From Photobacterium angustum (GTDB taxonomy: Bacteria > Pseudomonadota > Gammaproteobacteria > Enterobacterales > Vibrionaceae): a DNA stretch of 64,000 bases. The DNA lies in assembly GCF_003026365.1 (NCBI RefSeq), contig NZ_PYOM01000014.1:62001-126000 (forward strand), read 5' to 3'. Shown here piece after piece: positions 11,140-21,297 of the stretch; within the stretch, counting starts at the first letter, position 1; the number at the start of each line of letters is the position of its first letter. The position numbers were made by a program, and so were the translations under genes. Under the pieces are notes generated by a model, which did not search any database, was not told the origin of the DNA, and worked only from the letters and a program-made list of their open reading frames with translations.

Positions 11140-11877
11140 TCAGTGGACATCACGCCAATATTCTTTCTTCAACAATACTGTTAAAACAAAGAATACCGCA
11201 ATAAAGCCCATTACCCACAAGCCCATTCGCTGTCGTTCCAGTTTCATTGGCTCTGCAGAGTAATCAAGGAAGTTAACCAAATCACGCACCATGTCGTTAT
11301 ATTCTTCGGCGTTCAACTCTCCAGTACCATCAGATTCGATCCCAACAAACTCTTGAACTTTCTCACCGTCAATCATTTTGGTCTCAAATGCTTTATGTGG
11401 TGCACCTTGTAACTCTTCGAGAACATGTGGCATACCTACACTTGGGAACACTAAATTATTGACACCAAATGGACGACTAGGATCAGCATAAAAGGATCGT
11501 AAGTAAGTATAGAGCCAATCAGTACCTCGAACACGCGCAACCAAAGTTAAGTCAGGAGCAGGTGCACCGAATGAGGCTGCCGCATACTCTGTTGAAATCG
11601 CATTTGTCATCAAATCACCAATTTTGGCATTTTGATCAAAAATCAAATTCTCTTTCATTAACTTTGGTGGAATACCAAGATCTTCTGCCACTCGCTCGTA
11701 GCGTTGATATTGGGTTGAATGACATCCAGAGCAGTAATTCATGAATGTCTTTGCGCCACGTTGAAGTGATGCTTTATCTGTTAAGTCATTATTCGCCGCA
11801 TCTAAAGGTACGTTGCTTCCTGCTGCAAAGGCAAAAGTAGGAAGCATTACCAGCAGCGTTACAATCAATTTTTTCAT
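11140..11877 (-). CDS. petC: Ubiquinol-cytochrome c reductase, cytochrome c1
   Basis: This is the haem c1 subunit of the bc1 complex, passing electrons from the Rieske protein to periplasmic cytochrome c. The 245 residues include a signal peptide (1-19), the haem-attachment motif CSGCH at 49-53, and a PDLT segment typical of the family. A C-terminal transmembrane anchor (about 215-235) is followed by a short basic tail. The start overlaps the petB stop by 4 nt. Haem attachment needs the Ccm system encoded elsewhere. Confidence 0.96.
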   Translation of the reverse strand: MKKLIVTLLVMLPTFAFAAGSNVPLDAANNDLTDKASLQRGAKTFMNYCSGCHSTQYQRYERVAEDLGIPPKLMKENLIFDQNAKIGDLMTNAISTEYAAASFGAPAPDLTLVARVRGTDWLYTYLRSFYADPSRPFGVNNLVFPSVGMPHVLEELQGAPHKAFETKMIDGEKVQEFVGIESDGTGELNAEEYNDMVRDLVNFLDYSAEPMKLERQRMGLWVMGFIAVFFVLTVLLKKEYWRDVH

Positions 11878-13139
11878 TTGAATGTCACCCTCTCTGGCAG
11901 CGGTTTTGTTACCTCATTCTTACTGTAAAAGAACAATAAAATGAAGAACATAAAGTAAGCAAAGCTAAAAATCTGTGCAAGCAATGTATAAGTAGGTGTT
12001 GCAGGTAACGTACCTAAAATACCTAGTGCAATAAAGCTTATAGTGAACTGACAAATATTGATAAAATGCACTTTGCTACGATAACGGAAAGAACGAACTC
12101 TACAGCGATCGAACCACGGTAACAGGAATAAAAAGACAATCGATGCTCCCATTGCCGCCACACCTAATAACTTATCGGGTACCGCACGCAAAATCGCATA
12201 GAACGGCGTGAAATACCAAACTGGCGCAATGTGCTCAGGAGTTTTTAGTGGATTTGCAGCTTCAAAGTTTGGCGGCTCAAGAAAGTATCCCCCCATTTCG
12301 GGGTTAAAAAAGATCACGTAGCTAAAGAAAAAGGCGAAAACAGCAACACCAATCAGATCTTTAACTGTTCCATAAGGATGAAATGGGATGGAATCAATGA
12401 TGTCATACTTGTTACTGTAGTATTCATGAAAACGAAATTGTGTTTTATACCCTTCACCTTTAGAGCTCTTCGGCAATTTTGTCTCAATTCCATCAGGGTT
12501 ATTTGAACCCACTTCATGAAGTGCTAATACGTGTAATACAATCAAAAGTAGCAATACGATGGGTAATGCAATTACATGTAATGCAAAGAAACGGTTGAGC
12601 GTTGCCCCTGAGACAACATAATCCCCTCGGATCCAGAGAGTTAGATCGTCACCGATTACAGGTATTGCACCAAATAGCGAAATAATTACCTGTGCGCCCC
12701 AGAATGACATTTGTCCCCACGGCAACAAATATCCCATGAACGCTTCAGCCATAAGAATGAGAAAAATCAACATACCGAATAACCACAGTAGCTCACGAGG
12801 CTTTTGATAAGATCCGTAGATCAAGCCGCGGAACATATGCAGATAAATCACCACAAAAAATGCGGAAGCGCCTGTTGAGTGCATATAACGCAGCAGCCAG
12901 CCATACTCTACATCTCGCATGATATATTCAATGGAAGCAAATGCCCCCTCACCTGATGGTACATAGTTCATAGTTAGCCAGATCCCTGTTACGATCTGAT
13001 TAACAAGCACCAACATGGCAAGAGAACCAAAGATGTACCAAAAGTTGAAATTTTTCGGCATCGGATATTCAGATAAATGCTTTCTATAAGCATTCGTGAC
13101 GGGTAAACGTTTTTCAATCCAACCTAATAGCGCGTTCAT
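11874..13139 (-). CDS. petB: Ubiquinol-cytochrome c reductase, cytochrome b
   Basis: Cytochrome b is the membrane core of the bc1 complex and holds the two b haems and the quinone sites Qo and Qi. The 421-residue protein is strongly hydrophobic with eight to nine predicted helices. It carries the Qo-site PEW-type motif as APVWYFTPFYAILRAVPDK. The haem-ligating His pairs are in RYMHSTGASAFFVVIYLHMFRG and FFALHVIALPI...VLHVLALH. Its start codon overlaps the petA stop (TAATG). Confidence 0.97.
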   Translation of the reverse strand: MNALLGWIEKRLPVTNAYRKHLSEYPMPKNFNFWYIFGSLAMLVLVNQIVTGIWLTMNYVPSGEGAFASIEYIMRDVEYGWLLRYMHSTGASAFFVVIYLHMFRGLIYGSYQKPRELLWLFGMLIFLILMAEAFMGYLLPWGQMSFWGAQVIISLFGAIPVIGDDLTLWIRGDYVVSGATLNRFFALHVIALPIVLLLLIVLHVLALHEVGSNNPDGIETKLPKSSKGEGYKTQFRFHEYYSNKYDIIDSIPFHPYGTVKDLIGVAVFAFFFSYVIFFNPEMGGYFLEPPNFEAANPLKTPEHIAPVWYFTPFYAILRAVPDKLLGVAAMGASIVFLFLLPWFDRCRVRSFRYRSKVHFINICQFTISFIALGILGTLPATPTYTLLAQIFSFAYFMFFILLFFYSKNEVTKPLPERVTFK

Positions 13140-13729
13140 TATACGGCCTCCCCATCAACACCAACGATAATCGTGTTGTCATCTAAGAATTGATATGGAG
13201 GTATCACGAGGTTCAATGGTGCAGGCACACCTGCAAACACACGACCTGCCATATCAAATGTAGAGCCGTGACATGGGCAGAAGAACCCTGACGATACGCC
13301 ATTTACTTGTTCATTAAAGCTATCGGGTAAATAAGTTGGAGAACAGCCAAGGTGAGTACAAATACCCAAGGCTAAAAAGATTTCAGGCTTTACTGAACGG
13401 AATTCATTTTGTGCATAAGATGGCTGCTGAGGTTCTTCTGATGAAGGATCTCGCAATTCACCATCATGGGTACTTAATTCTTGTAAAACAGCCTTGCTGC
13501 GACGAACAACCCACACAGGTTTGCCTCGCCACTCAACACGAACCATTTGTCCATCTTCTAATTTACTGATATCAACTTCGACAGGGGCACCGGCGGCTTT
13601 TGCTTTTGCACTCGGATTCCATGATTTGATAAAAGGAACGGCAACAGCTGCAGCTCCTAACCCGCCAACAACCGAGGTTGTTACGGTCAGAAAGCGACGT
13701 CGTCCTTTGCTTACTGGCGCATTGCTCAT
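13139..13729 (-). CDS. petA: Ubiquinol-cytochrome c reductase, Rieske iron-sulfur subunit
   Basis: This is the [2Fe-2S] Rieske protein of the bc1 complex. The 196 residues begin with a twin-arginine-like signal/anchor (KGRRRFLTVTTSVVGG). The cluster ligand boxes CTHLGC and CPCHGSTFD are both intact in the C-terminal half. The ribosome site GGGAG sits 9 nt before the ATG. It is first in petABC; a candidate promoter is at 13852-13880. Confidence 0.96.
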   Translation of the reverse strand: MSNAPVSKGRRRFLTVTTSVVGGLGAAAVAVPFIKSWNPSAKAKAAGAPVEVDISKLEDGQMVRVEWRGKPVWVVRRSKAVLQELSTHDGELRDPSSEEPQQPSYAQNEFRSVKPEIFLALGICTHLGCSPTYLPDSFNEQVNGVSSGFFCPCHGSTFDMAGRVFAGVPAPLNLVIPPYQFLDDNTIIVGVDGEAV

Positions 13730-14033
13730 CCAATATTCTCCCTTACTCCCGACTTGGATTATTATGTCCTTATGTGTCCCTGGAGTTACGGCTAAGTTCC
13801 AACAAAAAGGTAACAGTAAAATTACAAAATAAAACTATTTCCAACATAAAAAGGATATGTAACAGACCATATTTTGACAAGTTAAAGCTACTTTTTTGCA
13901 ATAAATGTGAGAAAAGCGTTCTTTTTATAACCCAAGGATAACGTCGTTACTTAAAACTAATCTTTTACAGTATAAAGAGCGGTGAGAAATGAAGGGAACA
14001 AGGTAGGAAGTTGATTGCTTACTTATTAATAAA
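13730..14033. other. Intergenic region between petA and rpsI
   Basis: This 304-bp AT-rich gap holds the petA 5' leader and a candidate promoter (13852-13880). The remainder up to the rpsI terminator shows no supportable gene; short open frames here have no ribosome site or recognisable family. Confidence 0.6.
13852..13880 (-). promoter_or_regulatory. Candidate sigma-70 promoter of petABC
   Basis: Minus-strand TTGTCA (5 of 6), a 17-nt spacer and TATCCT (4 of 6) lie about 120 nt upstream of the petA start codon. Confidence 0.5.
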
Positions 14034-14064
14034 TAAAAAAAAGCCCAACCCGAAGGTTGAGCTT
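14033..14064 (-). terminator. Terminator of rplM-rpsI
   Basis: Minus-strand AGCTCAACC-TTCG-GGTTGGGCT with a stable UUCG tetraloop, one GU pair and a following T tract, about 40 nt after the rpsI stop. Confidence 0.9.
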
Positions 14065-14102
14065 TCTGTACACAGTAACCAGATAAAATCTGGAAGCGAA
14101 AA

Positions 14103-14495
14103 TTAACGCTTAGAGAACTGTGGACGACGACGTGCTTTACGTAGACCAACTTTCTTACGTTCAACGCAACGAGCGTCGCGAGTAACGTAGCCAGCTGCAC
14201 GTAGAGCAGGACGTAGAGTTTCATCGTACTCCATAAGAGCGCGAGTGATACCGTGACGGATTGCACCAGATTGACCAGTGATACCACCACCTTTAACAGT
14301 GATGTATAGGTCTAGGTTCTCTGTCATTTCAACAAGCTCTAGAGGTTGACGAACAACCATACGTGCTGTTGGGCGACCGAAGTATTCTTCGATGCTACGC
14401 TTGTTGATAACGATGTTGCCAGTACCCGGTTTGATGAAAACGCGAGCTGCTGAGCTTTTACGGCGACCAGTGCCGTAGTATTGATTCTCTGCCAT
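14103..14495 (-). CDS. rpsI: 30S ribosomal protein S9
   Basis: S9 is a small-subunit protein whose C-terminal tail contacts P-site tRNA. I chose the ATG at 14495, giving the usual 130 residues ([20 protein letters not shown]...). A second in-frame ATG two codons upstream lies too close to the AGGA ribosome site. The C-terminal [17 protein letters not shown] tail is intact. It follows rplM by 15 nt in the conserved two-gene operon. Confidence 0.98.
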   Translation of the reverse strand: MAENQYYGTGRRKSSAARVFIKPGTGNIVINKRSIEEYFGRPTARMVVRQPLELVEMTENLDLYITVKGGGITGQSGAIRHGITRALMEYDETLRPALRAAGYVTRDARCVERKKVGLRKARRRPQFSKR

Positions 14496-14510
14496 TGTCA
14501 TAATTCCTAA

Positions 14511-14939
14511 TTAGATGTCTAGTACTTTAGGCTGTTGTGCAGCATGGTTGTGCTCAGTACCTGCGTAAACTTTTAGCTTACGGTACATAGCACGGCCTAG
14601 AGGACCTTTAGGAAGCATGCCTTTAACAGCAGTTTCAATAACCATTTCTGGTTTCTTGTCGATTAGCTTATCAAAGCTGATTGACTTAAGGCCGCCGATG
14701 TAGCCAGTGTGGTGGTGGTACATTTTATCTGTACGCTTGTTACCAGTAACTGCTACTTTCTCAGCATTGATAACTACAATGTAGTCACCAGTGTCAACGT
14801 GTGGAGTGTACTCCGGCTTGTGCTTACCACGTAGACGAGAAGCGATTTCAGTTGCAAGACGACCTAGAGTTTTACCTTCAGCGTCAACAACATACCAGTC
14901 ACGTTTTACAGTTTCTGGTTTAGCAACGAAAGTTTTCAT
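14511..14939 (-). CDS. rplM: 50S ribosomal protein L13
   Basis: L13 is an early-assembly large-subunit protein. The 142-residue product has the family blocks [21 protein letters not shown], given here as [16 protein letters not shown], and [13 protein letters not shown], and the C-terminal [19 protein letters not shown]. It is first in rplM-rpsI. In E. coli L13 is reported to repress its own operon by binding the leader; the structured leader at 14940-15075 is a candidate for the same control here. Confidence 0.98.
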   Translation of the reverse strand: MKTFVAKPETVKRDWYVVDAEGKTLGRLATEIASRLRGKHKPEYTPHVDTGDYIVVINAEKVAVTGNKRTDKMYHHHTGYIGGLKSISFDKLIDKKPEMVIETAVKGMLPKGPLGRAMYRKLKVYAGTEHNHAAQQPKVLDI

Positions 14940-15075
14940 GCTAATTAATACCCAATAATTTAAATAGTTTCACTTACTAGAACCATCAAATGATGATCCC
15001 TCTGTATAAGAGCCCAGTCATCACCCCTTCGAGTGGTTGGCACTCCAGGCTTTCGCCTTCACAGGTACGGTGGGT
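14940..15075 (-). promoter_or_regulatory. Structured 5' leader of rplM-rpsI (putative L13 autoregulatory leader)
   Basis: The leader from the predicted start to the rplM ATG is about 136 nt. On the minus strand it contains a GNRA-type hairpin AGGC-GAAA-GCCT, then GAGTG-CCAAC-CACTC and a GGGGTGATGACTGGGCTC stretch. Such compact pairing upstream of a ribosomal protein operon points to autogenous control, known for L13 in E. coli. That this exact fold binds L13 is inference. Confidence 0.55.
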
Positions 15076-15081
15076 CGCAAG

Positions 15082-15087
15082 ATTATA
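15082..15087 (-). promoter_or_regulatory. -10 element of the rplM-rpsI promoter
   Basis: A perfect minus-strand TATAAT is followed by a GC-rich start region (CTTGCGACCC), typical of growth-rate-controlled ribosomal promoters. The -35 match is weak (GTGATT at 17 nt). Confidence 0.65.
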
Positions 15088-15221
15088 GGGAAGGGTGAGG
15101 AAAAAATCACCTCTTTTCCTAAAAAAAAATGTCTTTTTTTCTTATTAGCTACAATTTAAGGCAAAAGCAGTCGATAAATGCTGATTATCGTTAAATACGA
15201 TATCCGTTAACGAAACGGTTT

Positions 15222-16325
15222 CTATGCTAAATGCGGCTTTGCCAAGTAATCATGGCTTTGCATTTCGATTAAACGTGAACAGCATCGCTTAAACTCAAAG
15301 GTTAATAGCCCTTGTTGATAAAGTTGTTCAAGAGGTACTGCCGCAGAGATAATTAAAGTAACATTTCGCTCATAAAACTCATCAACCATGGCGATAAAGC
15401 GTCGTGCAGCATCGTCTTCCTGCTCCGTAATTTGCGGCACCTCAGATAGAATAACCGTATGATAGATTTGTGCTATTTCCATGTAATCATTTTGACTACG
15501 TGACGTTTGGCATAATTGGTTAAAACTGAACTGCACAACACCATCCGCTTCTCGCTGCACCATCAATTGCCGAGCATTAATTGTGATCATTGTTTGCTGA
15601 TTACGAGGCTCTGAGGTTAATTGTTCGAAATAACGTTTTAAATTCTCTGTTGCACATTCATCTAATGGGTAATGGTAAATCTCAGCTTGTTCTAATGTAC
15701 GCAAGCGATAATCAATACCAGCATCAACATTCACTATCTCACAATGCTGTTCTATCAATGCGATAGCCGGTAAAAATCGCGCACGTTGCAAACCATTTCG
15801 ATATAACTCTGGTGGTGGAATATTTGATGTCGCGACTAAGCTAATTCCTCGCTTGAATAACGCTTCAAGCAAGGTTCCTAAAATCATTGCATCGGTAATA
15901 TCAGAAACAAAAAACTCATCAAAACAAATAATGTCTGTTTCTTGTTTGAATTTATCAGCAACGTGCTCAAGTGGATTTTCAACACCATCTAATTTTTTTA
16001 ATTCATGATGAACACGATGCATAAACCGGTGAAAATGCATACGAGTTTTACGTTCTAGTGGTAAGCAGTCATAAAAAGTATCAACAAGATAAGTTTTACC
16101 TCGCCCTACCCCGCCCCAAAAATATAATCCTTTCACTGGCACAATATCTGCTTGAGTTGAATTGGATTTAAAATAACGTTGGATAAAAGACAGTTTAGGC
16201 TCAGGTTTAGGCGCTAATATACGATGGTATAAATTATCAAGATGGGAAACGGCATTCGCTTGTGCGGGATCTGCAAAGAAATCCGTTTTCTGTAAATCGA
16301 GTTGATACTTTTCTAGTGGCGTCAT
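15222..16325 (-). CDS. zapE: Cell division ATPase ZapE (AFG1 family)
   Basis: ZapE is an AFG1/LACE1-type AAA+ ATPase that associates with the Z-ring in E. coli, mainly under stress. The 367 residues have Walker A GGVGRGKT at 71-78 and Walker B IICFDEFFVSD. Downstream are the family block LVATSNIPPPELYRNGLQR and a C-terminal RRFIAMVDEFYERNV segment. It is divergent from zapG across 187 bp. A T-rich stretch downstream separates it from the rplM promoter, but I see no clear hairpin terminator. Confidence 0.95.
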   Translation of the reverse strand: MTPLEKYQLDLQKTDFFADPAQANAVSHLDNLYHRILAPKPEPKLSFIQRYFKSNSTQADIVPVKGLYFWGGVGRGKTYLVDTFYDCLPLERKTRMHFHRFMHRVHHELKKLDGVENPLEHVADKFKQETDIICFDEFFVSDITDAMILGTLLEALFKRGISLVATSNIPPPELYRNGLQRARFLPAIALIEQHCEIVNVDAGIDYRLRTLEQAEIYHYPLDECATENLKRYFEQLTSEPRNQQTMITINARQLMVQREADGVVQFSFNQLCQTSRSQNDYMEIAQIYHTVILSEVPQITEQEDDAARRFIAMVDEFYERNVTLIISAAVPLEQLYQQGLLTFEFKRCCSRLIEMQSHDYLAKPHLA

Positions 16326-16512
16326 TCTAACCTTACCTGTTACATCCGTGAGTTATCTCTAATTATGAGAGGCAGAGCCACTACATAACTCTTACATCAT
16401 ATTTATTGAGTATCATGTCGCTTAACCTCACGGTATAGTAACGTGACAGCCATCGTTGATAAACATTGATACACGAATATTCGTATACGTATAAGTCACA
16501 AGGAGTTTATTC

Positions 16513-16971
16513 ATGACCATGACTTGGGCAATTATTATATTTTTAGCAGGGATCTTAATTGGTGCTCTTGCTGTTCGTCTAACAAACAAAAGTGTAAAAC
16601 AGCAAAAAACACTCAAAAAAGAGCTTGATAAGTCAAAGTACGAGCTTGAACAGTTCCGCCAAGAACTTGTTGATCACTTTGCTCGCAGTGCAGATTTACT
16701 CGACAATGTTGCTAAAGATTACAGCAAACTTTATGAGCATATGGCAAAGACTTCTACCGAGTTAATGCCAAACCTTCCAGCACAAGATAATCCTTTTGCA
16801 AAACGCATCACTAGCTTAGAAGCTGTGAAAGACGAGCCAAAAGAGGATGAGAGTGTTGAGCAAGCACCTCGCGATTATGCTAATGGCGCGACGGGATTAT
16901 TTAAAGGTGAAAACACCGCAGTAACAGAAGAAGAAAAAGCTCAGCTACATGCCGAGCCAAAAGCGAGTTAA
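16513..16971 (+). CDS. zapG: ZapG/YhcB family inner-membrane protein (DUF1043)
   Basis: YhcB (also called ZapG or LapD) is a small inner-membrane protein linking envelope synthesis and division in E. coli. The 152 residues have one N-terminal transmembrane helix (about 4-22) and a long charged coiled-coil (about 30-80) with the family block LVDHFARSADLLDNVAKDYSKL, given here as DHFARSADLLDNVAKDY. A disordered acidic tail follows. A strong AAGGAG site precedes the ATG. It stands upstream of degQ as in other enterics and vibrios. Confidence 0.93.
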   Translation: MTMTWAIIIFLAGILIGALAVRLTNKSVKQQKTLKKELDKSKYELEQFRQELVDHFARSADLLDNVAKDYSKLYEHMAKTSTELMPNLPAQDNPFAKRITSLEAVKDEPKEDESVEQAPRDYANGATGLFKGENTAVTEEEKAQLHAEPKAS

Positions 16972-16983
16972 CTGTCACATTTA

Positions 16984-17030
16984 TTCACTTTCACTTGCTA
17001 TTTATTCGTAAAAGAGTGAGTGAAAGTGAA
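16984..17030 (+). terminator. Hairpin after zapG
   Basis: TTCACTTTCACT paired with AGTGAAAGTGAA gives a 12-bp perfect stem with a 23-nt loop. A weak T-rich stretch (CTTTGACTTCTTTTT) follows. It lies between zapG and degQ and may be a leaky terminator or a structured degQ leader. Confidence 0.5.
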
Positions 17031-17082
17031 CTTTGACTTCTTTTTATAGGTCTTAATGTCACTTGTAAACTGGAGTTCTATA

Positions 17083-18453
17083 ATGATTAAAAAGCCTTTT
17101 CTTGTTCTTACTGCGTTAGCATTAGGTATCAGTTCTGCTATTACCCCAGTAACTGCAACTGCTGCATTACCTACCTCAGTTAATAGTCAACCTATACCAA
17201 GCCTTGCACCAATGTTGGAGCAAGTCACACCCGCGGTTGTTAGTATTGCCGTTGAAGGTAAGCACGTTTCTAAGCAGCGTTTACCTGAATCTTTCCGTTA
17301 TTTTTTTGGTCCAGACTTTCCTTCTGAACAAGTCCAAGAGCGTCCATTTAGAGGTTTAGGCTCTGGGGTTATTGTTGATGCAAAGAAAGGCTATATCGTC
17401 ACTAACCATCATGTTATTGATGGTGCAGATAAAATCAGTGTTCAACTTTTTGATGGGCGCGAAATCGATGCCAAACTTATTGGTAGCGATGGCATGTCCG
17501 ATATTGCATTACTACAGATAGACAAACCAGAAAACTTAACGGAAGTAAAACTGGCGAACTCCGATAAGTTGCGTGTTGGTGATTTTGCTGTCGCAATTGG
17601 TAACCCATTTGGTTTAGGTCAAACAGTAACATCAGGGATTGTCTCTGCACTAGGTCGTAGTGGCTTAAATATCGAGAACTTTGAAAACTTTATTCAAACG
17701 GATGCTGCAATCAATAGCGGTAACTCAGGCGGTGCATTAGTTAACCTCAATGGTGAGTTAATTGGTATTAACACTGCGATTGTAGGACCTAATGGCGGTA
17801 ATGTCGGTATTGGCTTTGCTATTCCCTCCAATATGATAAAAAGTTTAACGGATCAAATCTTAGAGTTTGGTCAAGTAAAACGCGGAATTTTGGGGGTTCA
17901 AGGCGGTGAATTAACTGCAGAGCTTGCTAAAACCTTCGGGTATTCAACTAACCACGGTGCATTTGTTAACCAAGTTATGCCTGACTCTTCTGCTGAAAAA
18001 GCGGGGCTGAAAGCAGGTGATATCATTACCGAAGTAAACGGTAACCCTATCCGTACCTTCAGTGAGTTACGAGCGAAAATTGCGACTATGGGCGCAGGTA
18101 AGGCGCTAACTTTAGGTATTATTCGCGACGGCAAAAAGCAAACCGTTAATGTAACCTTAAAAGCGGCAAGTGAAAATAAAGTGAAGGCTGATAATCTTCA
18201 CCCTAGCCTAGCCGGTGCTGAATTTACCAACACTGTTGCTGGCGATAAAGTCAAAGGGGTTAAGGTATCAAAACTTGATGAGCGCTCTATCGCTGCACGT
18301 TATGGCCTACAAAAAGGTGACATTATTATCGGTCTTAACCGTAATAAGATAAATAACCTCGGAGAACTTCGTAAAGCACTTGAAGCAAAACCTGATGTGC
18401 TTGCGATGGAAGTCAAACGTGGTAACAACGTCCTGTATCTGATCATTAGATAA
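17083..18453 (+). CDS. degQ: Periplasmic serine endoprotease DegQ (HtrA family)
   Basis: DegQ is a periplasmic protease and chaperone that degrades unfolded proteins. I start it at ATG 17083, preceded by GGAG at good spacing, giving 456 residues and a clean signal peptide (about 1-27, ending near ATAALP); an ATG 27 nt upstream lacks a site. The catalytic triad is H110, D140 and S215 (GNSGG). Two PDZ domains follow (about 250-350 and 365-455). The two PDZ domains and pairing with degS favour DegQ or the related DegP; vibrios usually have this single degQ-degS pair. Confidence 0.94.
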   Translation: MIKKPFLVLTALALGISSAITPVTATAALPTSVNSQPIPSLAPMLEQVTPAVVSIAVEGKHVSKQRLPESFRYFFGPDFPSEQVQERPFRGLGSGVIVDAKKGYIVTNHHVIDGADKISVQLFDGREIDAKLIGSDGMSDIALLQIDKPENLTEVKLANSDKLRVGDFAVAIGNPFGLGQTVTSGIVSALGRSGLNIENFENFIQTDAAINSGNSGGALVNLNGELIGINTAIVGPNGGNVGIGFAIPSNMIKSLTDQILEFGQVKRGILGVQGGELTAELAKTFGYSTNHGAFVNQVMPDSSAEKAGLKAGDIITEVNGNPIRTFSELRAKIATMGAGKALTLGIIRDGKKQTVNVTLKAASENKVKADNLHPSLAGAEFTNTVAGDKVKGVKVSKLDERSIAARYGLQKGDIIIGLNRNKINNLGELRKALEAKPDVLAMEVKRGNNVLYLIIR

Positions 18454-18477
18454 CAATACGTTTATCATTAACCTTCA

Positions 18478-18513
18478 AATAAAGTCAGGGTGAAATGGTG
18501 CTCTGACTTTATT
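18478..18513 (+). terminator. Hairpin between degQ and degS
   Basis: AATAAAGTCAG and CTGACTTTATT form an 11-bp perfect stem with a 14-nt loop. The T run after the stem is poor, so termination is likely partial; it may limit read-through into degS. Confidence 0.45.
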
Positions 18514-18583
18514 ATTGGTCTCTCTAAGTATGAATGGTATTCTTCTTGCCACTCATTCTCTTGTATTATTTTAAGGACTCTTG

Positions 18584-19666
18584 ATGTTGGCTTTTCTTGG
18601 TCGTTCTATTTTGCTCGGCCTTATCACAGCATGTGTTGTACTTGTTGCTGTACCAAGTTTGCGCCCATCATCACCGGTGTCTTTACCCCAATTAGACGAT
18701 GCGCCTGCCCCTTTATCATTTAACTACGCAGTTAAACGCGCTTCGCCTGCGGTTGTGAATATTTATAACCGTCGCTATGAAAATAATGAATCACGACCAG
18801 AGCCAGAGTTAATCACCCAAGGATTAGGATCGGGTGTGATCATGAGTGATAAAGGCTATATCGTGACTAACTATCACGTAGTCGCCAATGCGGATCAAGT
18901 CATTGTCGCACTGCAAGATGGCCGTATTTTAAACGCACAACTGATCGGCTTAGATCAATTAACCGATCTCGCTGTTTTGAAAATTAATGCTGATCATTTA
19001 CCCGTGATCCCAGTTAACCCTGAATACAAAGCGGCAGTAGGTGATGTCGTTCTTGCCATAGGTAACCCCTATAATCTTGGTCAAACAACAACTTTTGGTA
19101 TTATTTCAGCAACAGGGCGTTCAGGCATGAGCTTTTATGGACCACAAGATTTTCTCCAAACGGATGCTGCGATTAACCGTGGTAATTCTGGTGGGGCATT
19201 AGTTAATACCCATGGGGAGCTCATAGGTATTAATACCGCATCTTTTCAACAAGCAACGAATATTGAAACCAACGGTATTTCATTTGCTATCCCTTACCAA
19301 CAAACTATCAAAATTATGAATAAACTAATCGCTGATGGGCGCGTTATCCGTGGTTGGATTGGTATTCAAGGGCGTGAGATTAACCCAGTGATGGCAAGAC
19401 TGTATGATGCTAAGCAAGTAAATGGGATTATCGTAGAAGGCATGGATCCAAACGGCCCAGCGTCAAAAGCAGGCTTTCAGAAAAATGATATTGTGGTAGA
19501 GATTGCAGGTAAACAAGTTAATAATGTACAAAGCGTTAACGATATTATTACAGATATACGCCCAGGTACGAATGTAAATGTGAAAATTCTACGTGATGGA
19601 AAACCAATGATCATTCCCGTAAAGGTCGCTAATCGTCCTGCCTCTGAGAATAAGCCGATACGGTAG
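18584..19666 (+). CDS. degS: Site-1 serine endoprotease DegS (sigma-E pathway)
   Basis: DegS senses unassembled outer-membrane porins through its PDZ domain and makes the first cut in the anti-sigma factor RseA. The ATG at 18584 follows AAGGA at 7-nt spacing and gives 360 residues. One N-terminal membrane anchor (about 5-25) replaces a cleavable signal. The triad H98, D128 and S202 (GNSGG) is intact, with a single C-terminal PDZ domain. That single domain and the anchor distinguish it from DegQ upstream. Confidence 0.96.
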   Translation: MLAFLGRSILLGLITACVVLVAVPSLRPSSPVSLPQLDDAPAPLSFNYAVKRASPAVVNIYNRRYENNESRPEPELITQGLGSGVIMSDKGYIVTNYHVVANADQVIVALQDGRILNAQLIGLDQLTDLAVLKINADHLPVIPVNPEYKAAVGDVVLAIGNPYNLGQTTTFGIISATGRSGMSFYGPQDFLQTDAAINRGNSGGALVNTHGELIGINTASFQQATNIETNGISFAIPYQQTIKIMNKLIADGRVIRGWIGIQGREINPVMARLYDAKQVNGIIVEGMDPNGPASKAGFQKNDIVVEIAGKQVNNVQSVNDIITDIRPGTNVNVKILRDGKPMIIPVKVANRPASENKPIR

Positions 19667-19690
19667 TCGTCATTACCAGATACTAACTAT

Positions 19691-19728
19691 AAAAAAACGC
19701 CTCACATGTCATGTGAGGCGTTTTTTTT
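19691..19728. terminator. Bidirectional terminator between degS and murA
   Basis: A long stem, ACGCCTCACATG paired with CATGTGAGGCGT, is flanked by A and T tracts on both sides. It serves the convergent degS (plus) and murA (minus). Confidence 0.92.
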
Positions 19729-19761
19729 GTTTAGACGTTTCTTACTTAAAAATAAGACATC

Positions 19762-21015
<1,254 letters not shown>

Positions 21016-21023
21016 TTACCTCG

Positions 21024-21278
21024 TTATAACGACATTAGCTTTTTATCACGCATCCATTCTTCAGGTGTATACGTTTTGATACTTAATGCGTGAATGTCGT
21101 TTGCTGCAATTCGATCCATCAACGGACCATAAATAGTTTGTTGTTTTTTCACTCGGCTCATGCCGTCAAAAATAGTACTCACTGCAATAACTTCGTAGTG
21201 ACTACCTTCACCTTTAACAATCACTTCATCAAGATCTAAGGCGTTTTCTAAAATTTGTTTAATCTCGGAAATTTCCAC
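21024..21278 (-). CDS. ibaG: BolA family protein IbaG
   Basis: IbaG (YrbA) is a BolA-type protein that partners with monothiol glutaredoxins in iron-sulfur metabolism and acid response; in Vibrio cholerae it affects envelope integrity. The 84 residues carry the BolA core ([20 protein letters not shown]) with the conserved His. It lies between mlaB and murA, the standard position. Confidence 0.94.
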   Translation of the reverse strand: MEISEIKQILENALDLDEVIVKGEGSHYEVIAVSTIFDGMSRVKKQQTIYGPLMDRIAANDIHALSIKTYTPEEWMRDKKLMSL

Positions 21279-21297
21279 AAGCTATCCTCTCTAAAGC

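Noticed and set aside
13925-14290. A 121-codon minus-strand open frame overlapping rpsI
   Set aside because: It lies in a shifted frame of the conserved rpsI gene and extends through its terminator. It has no ribosome site and resembles no family.
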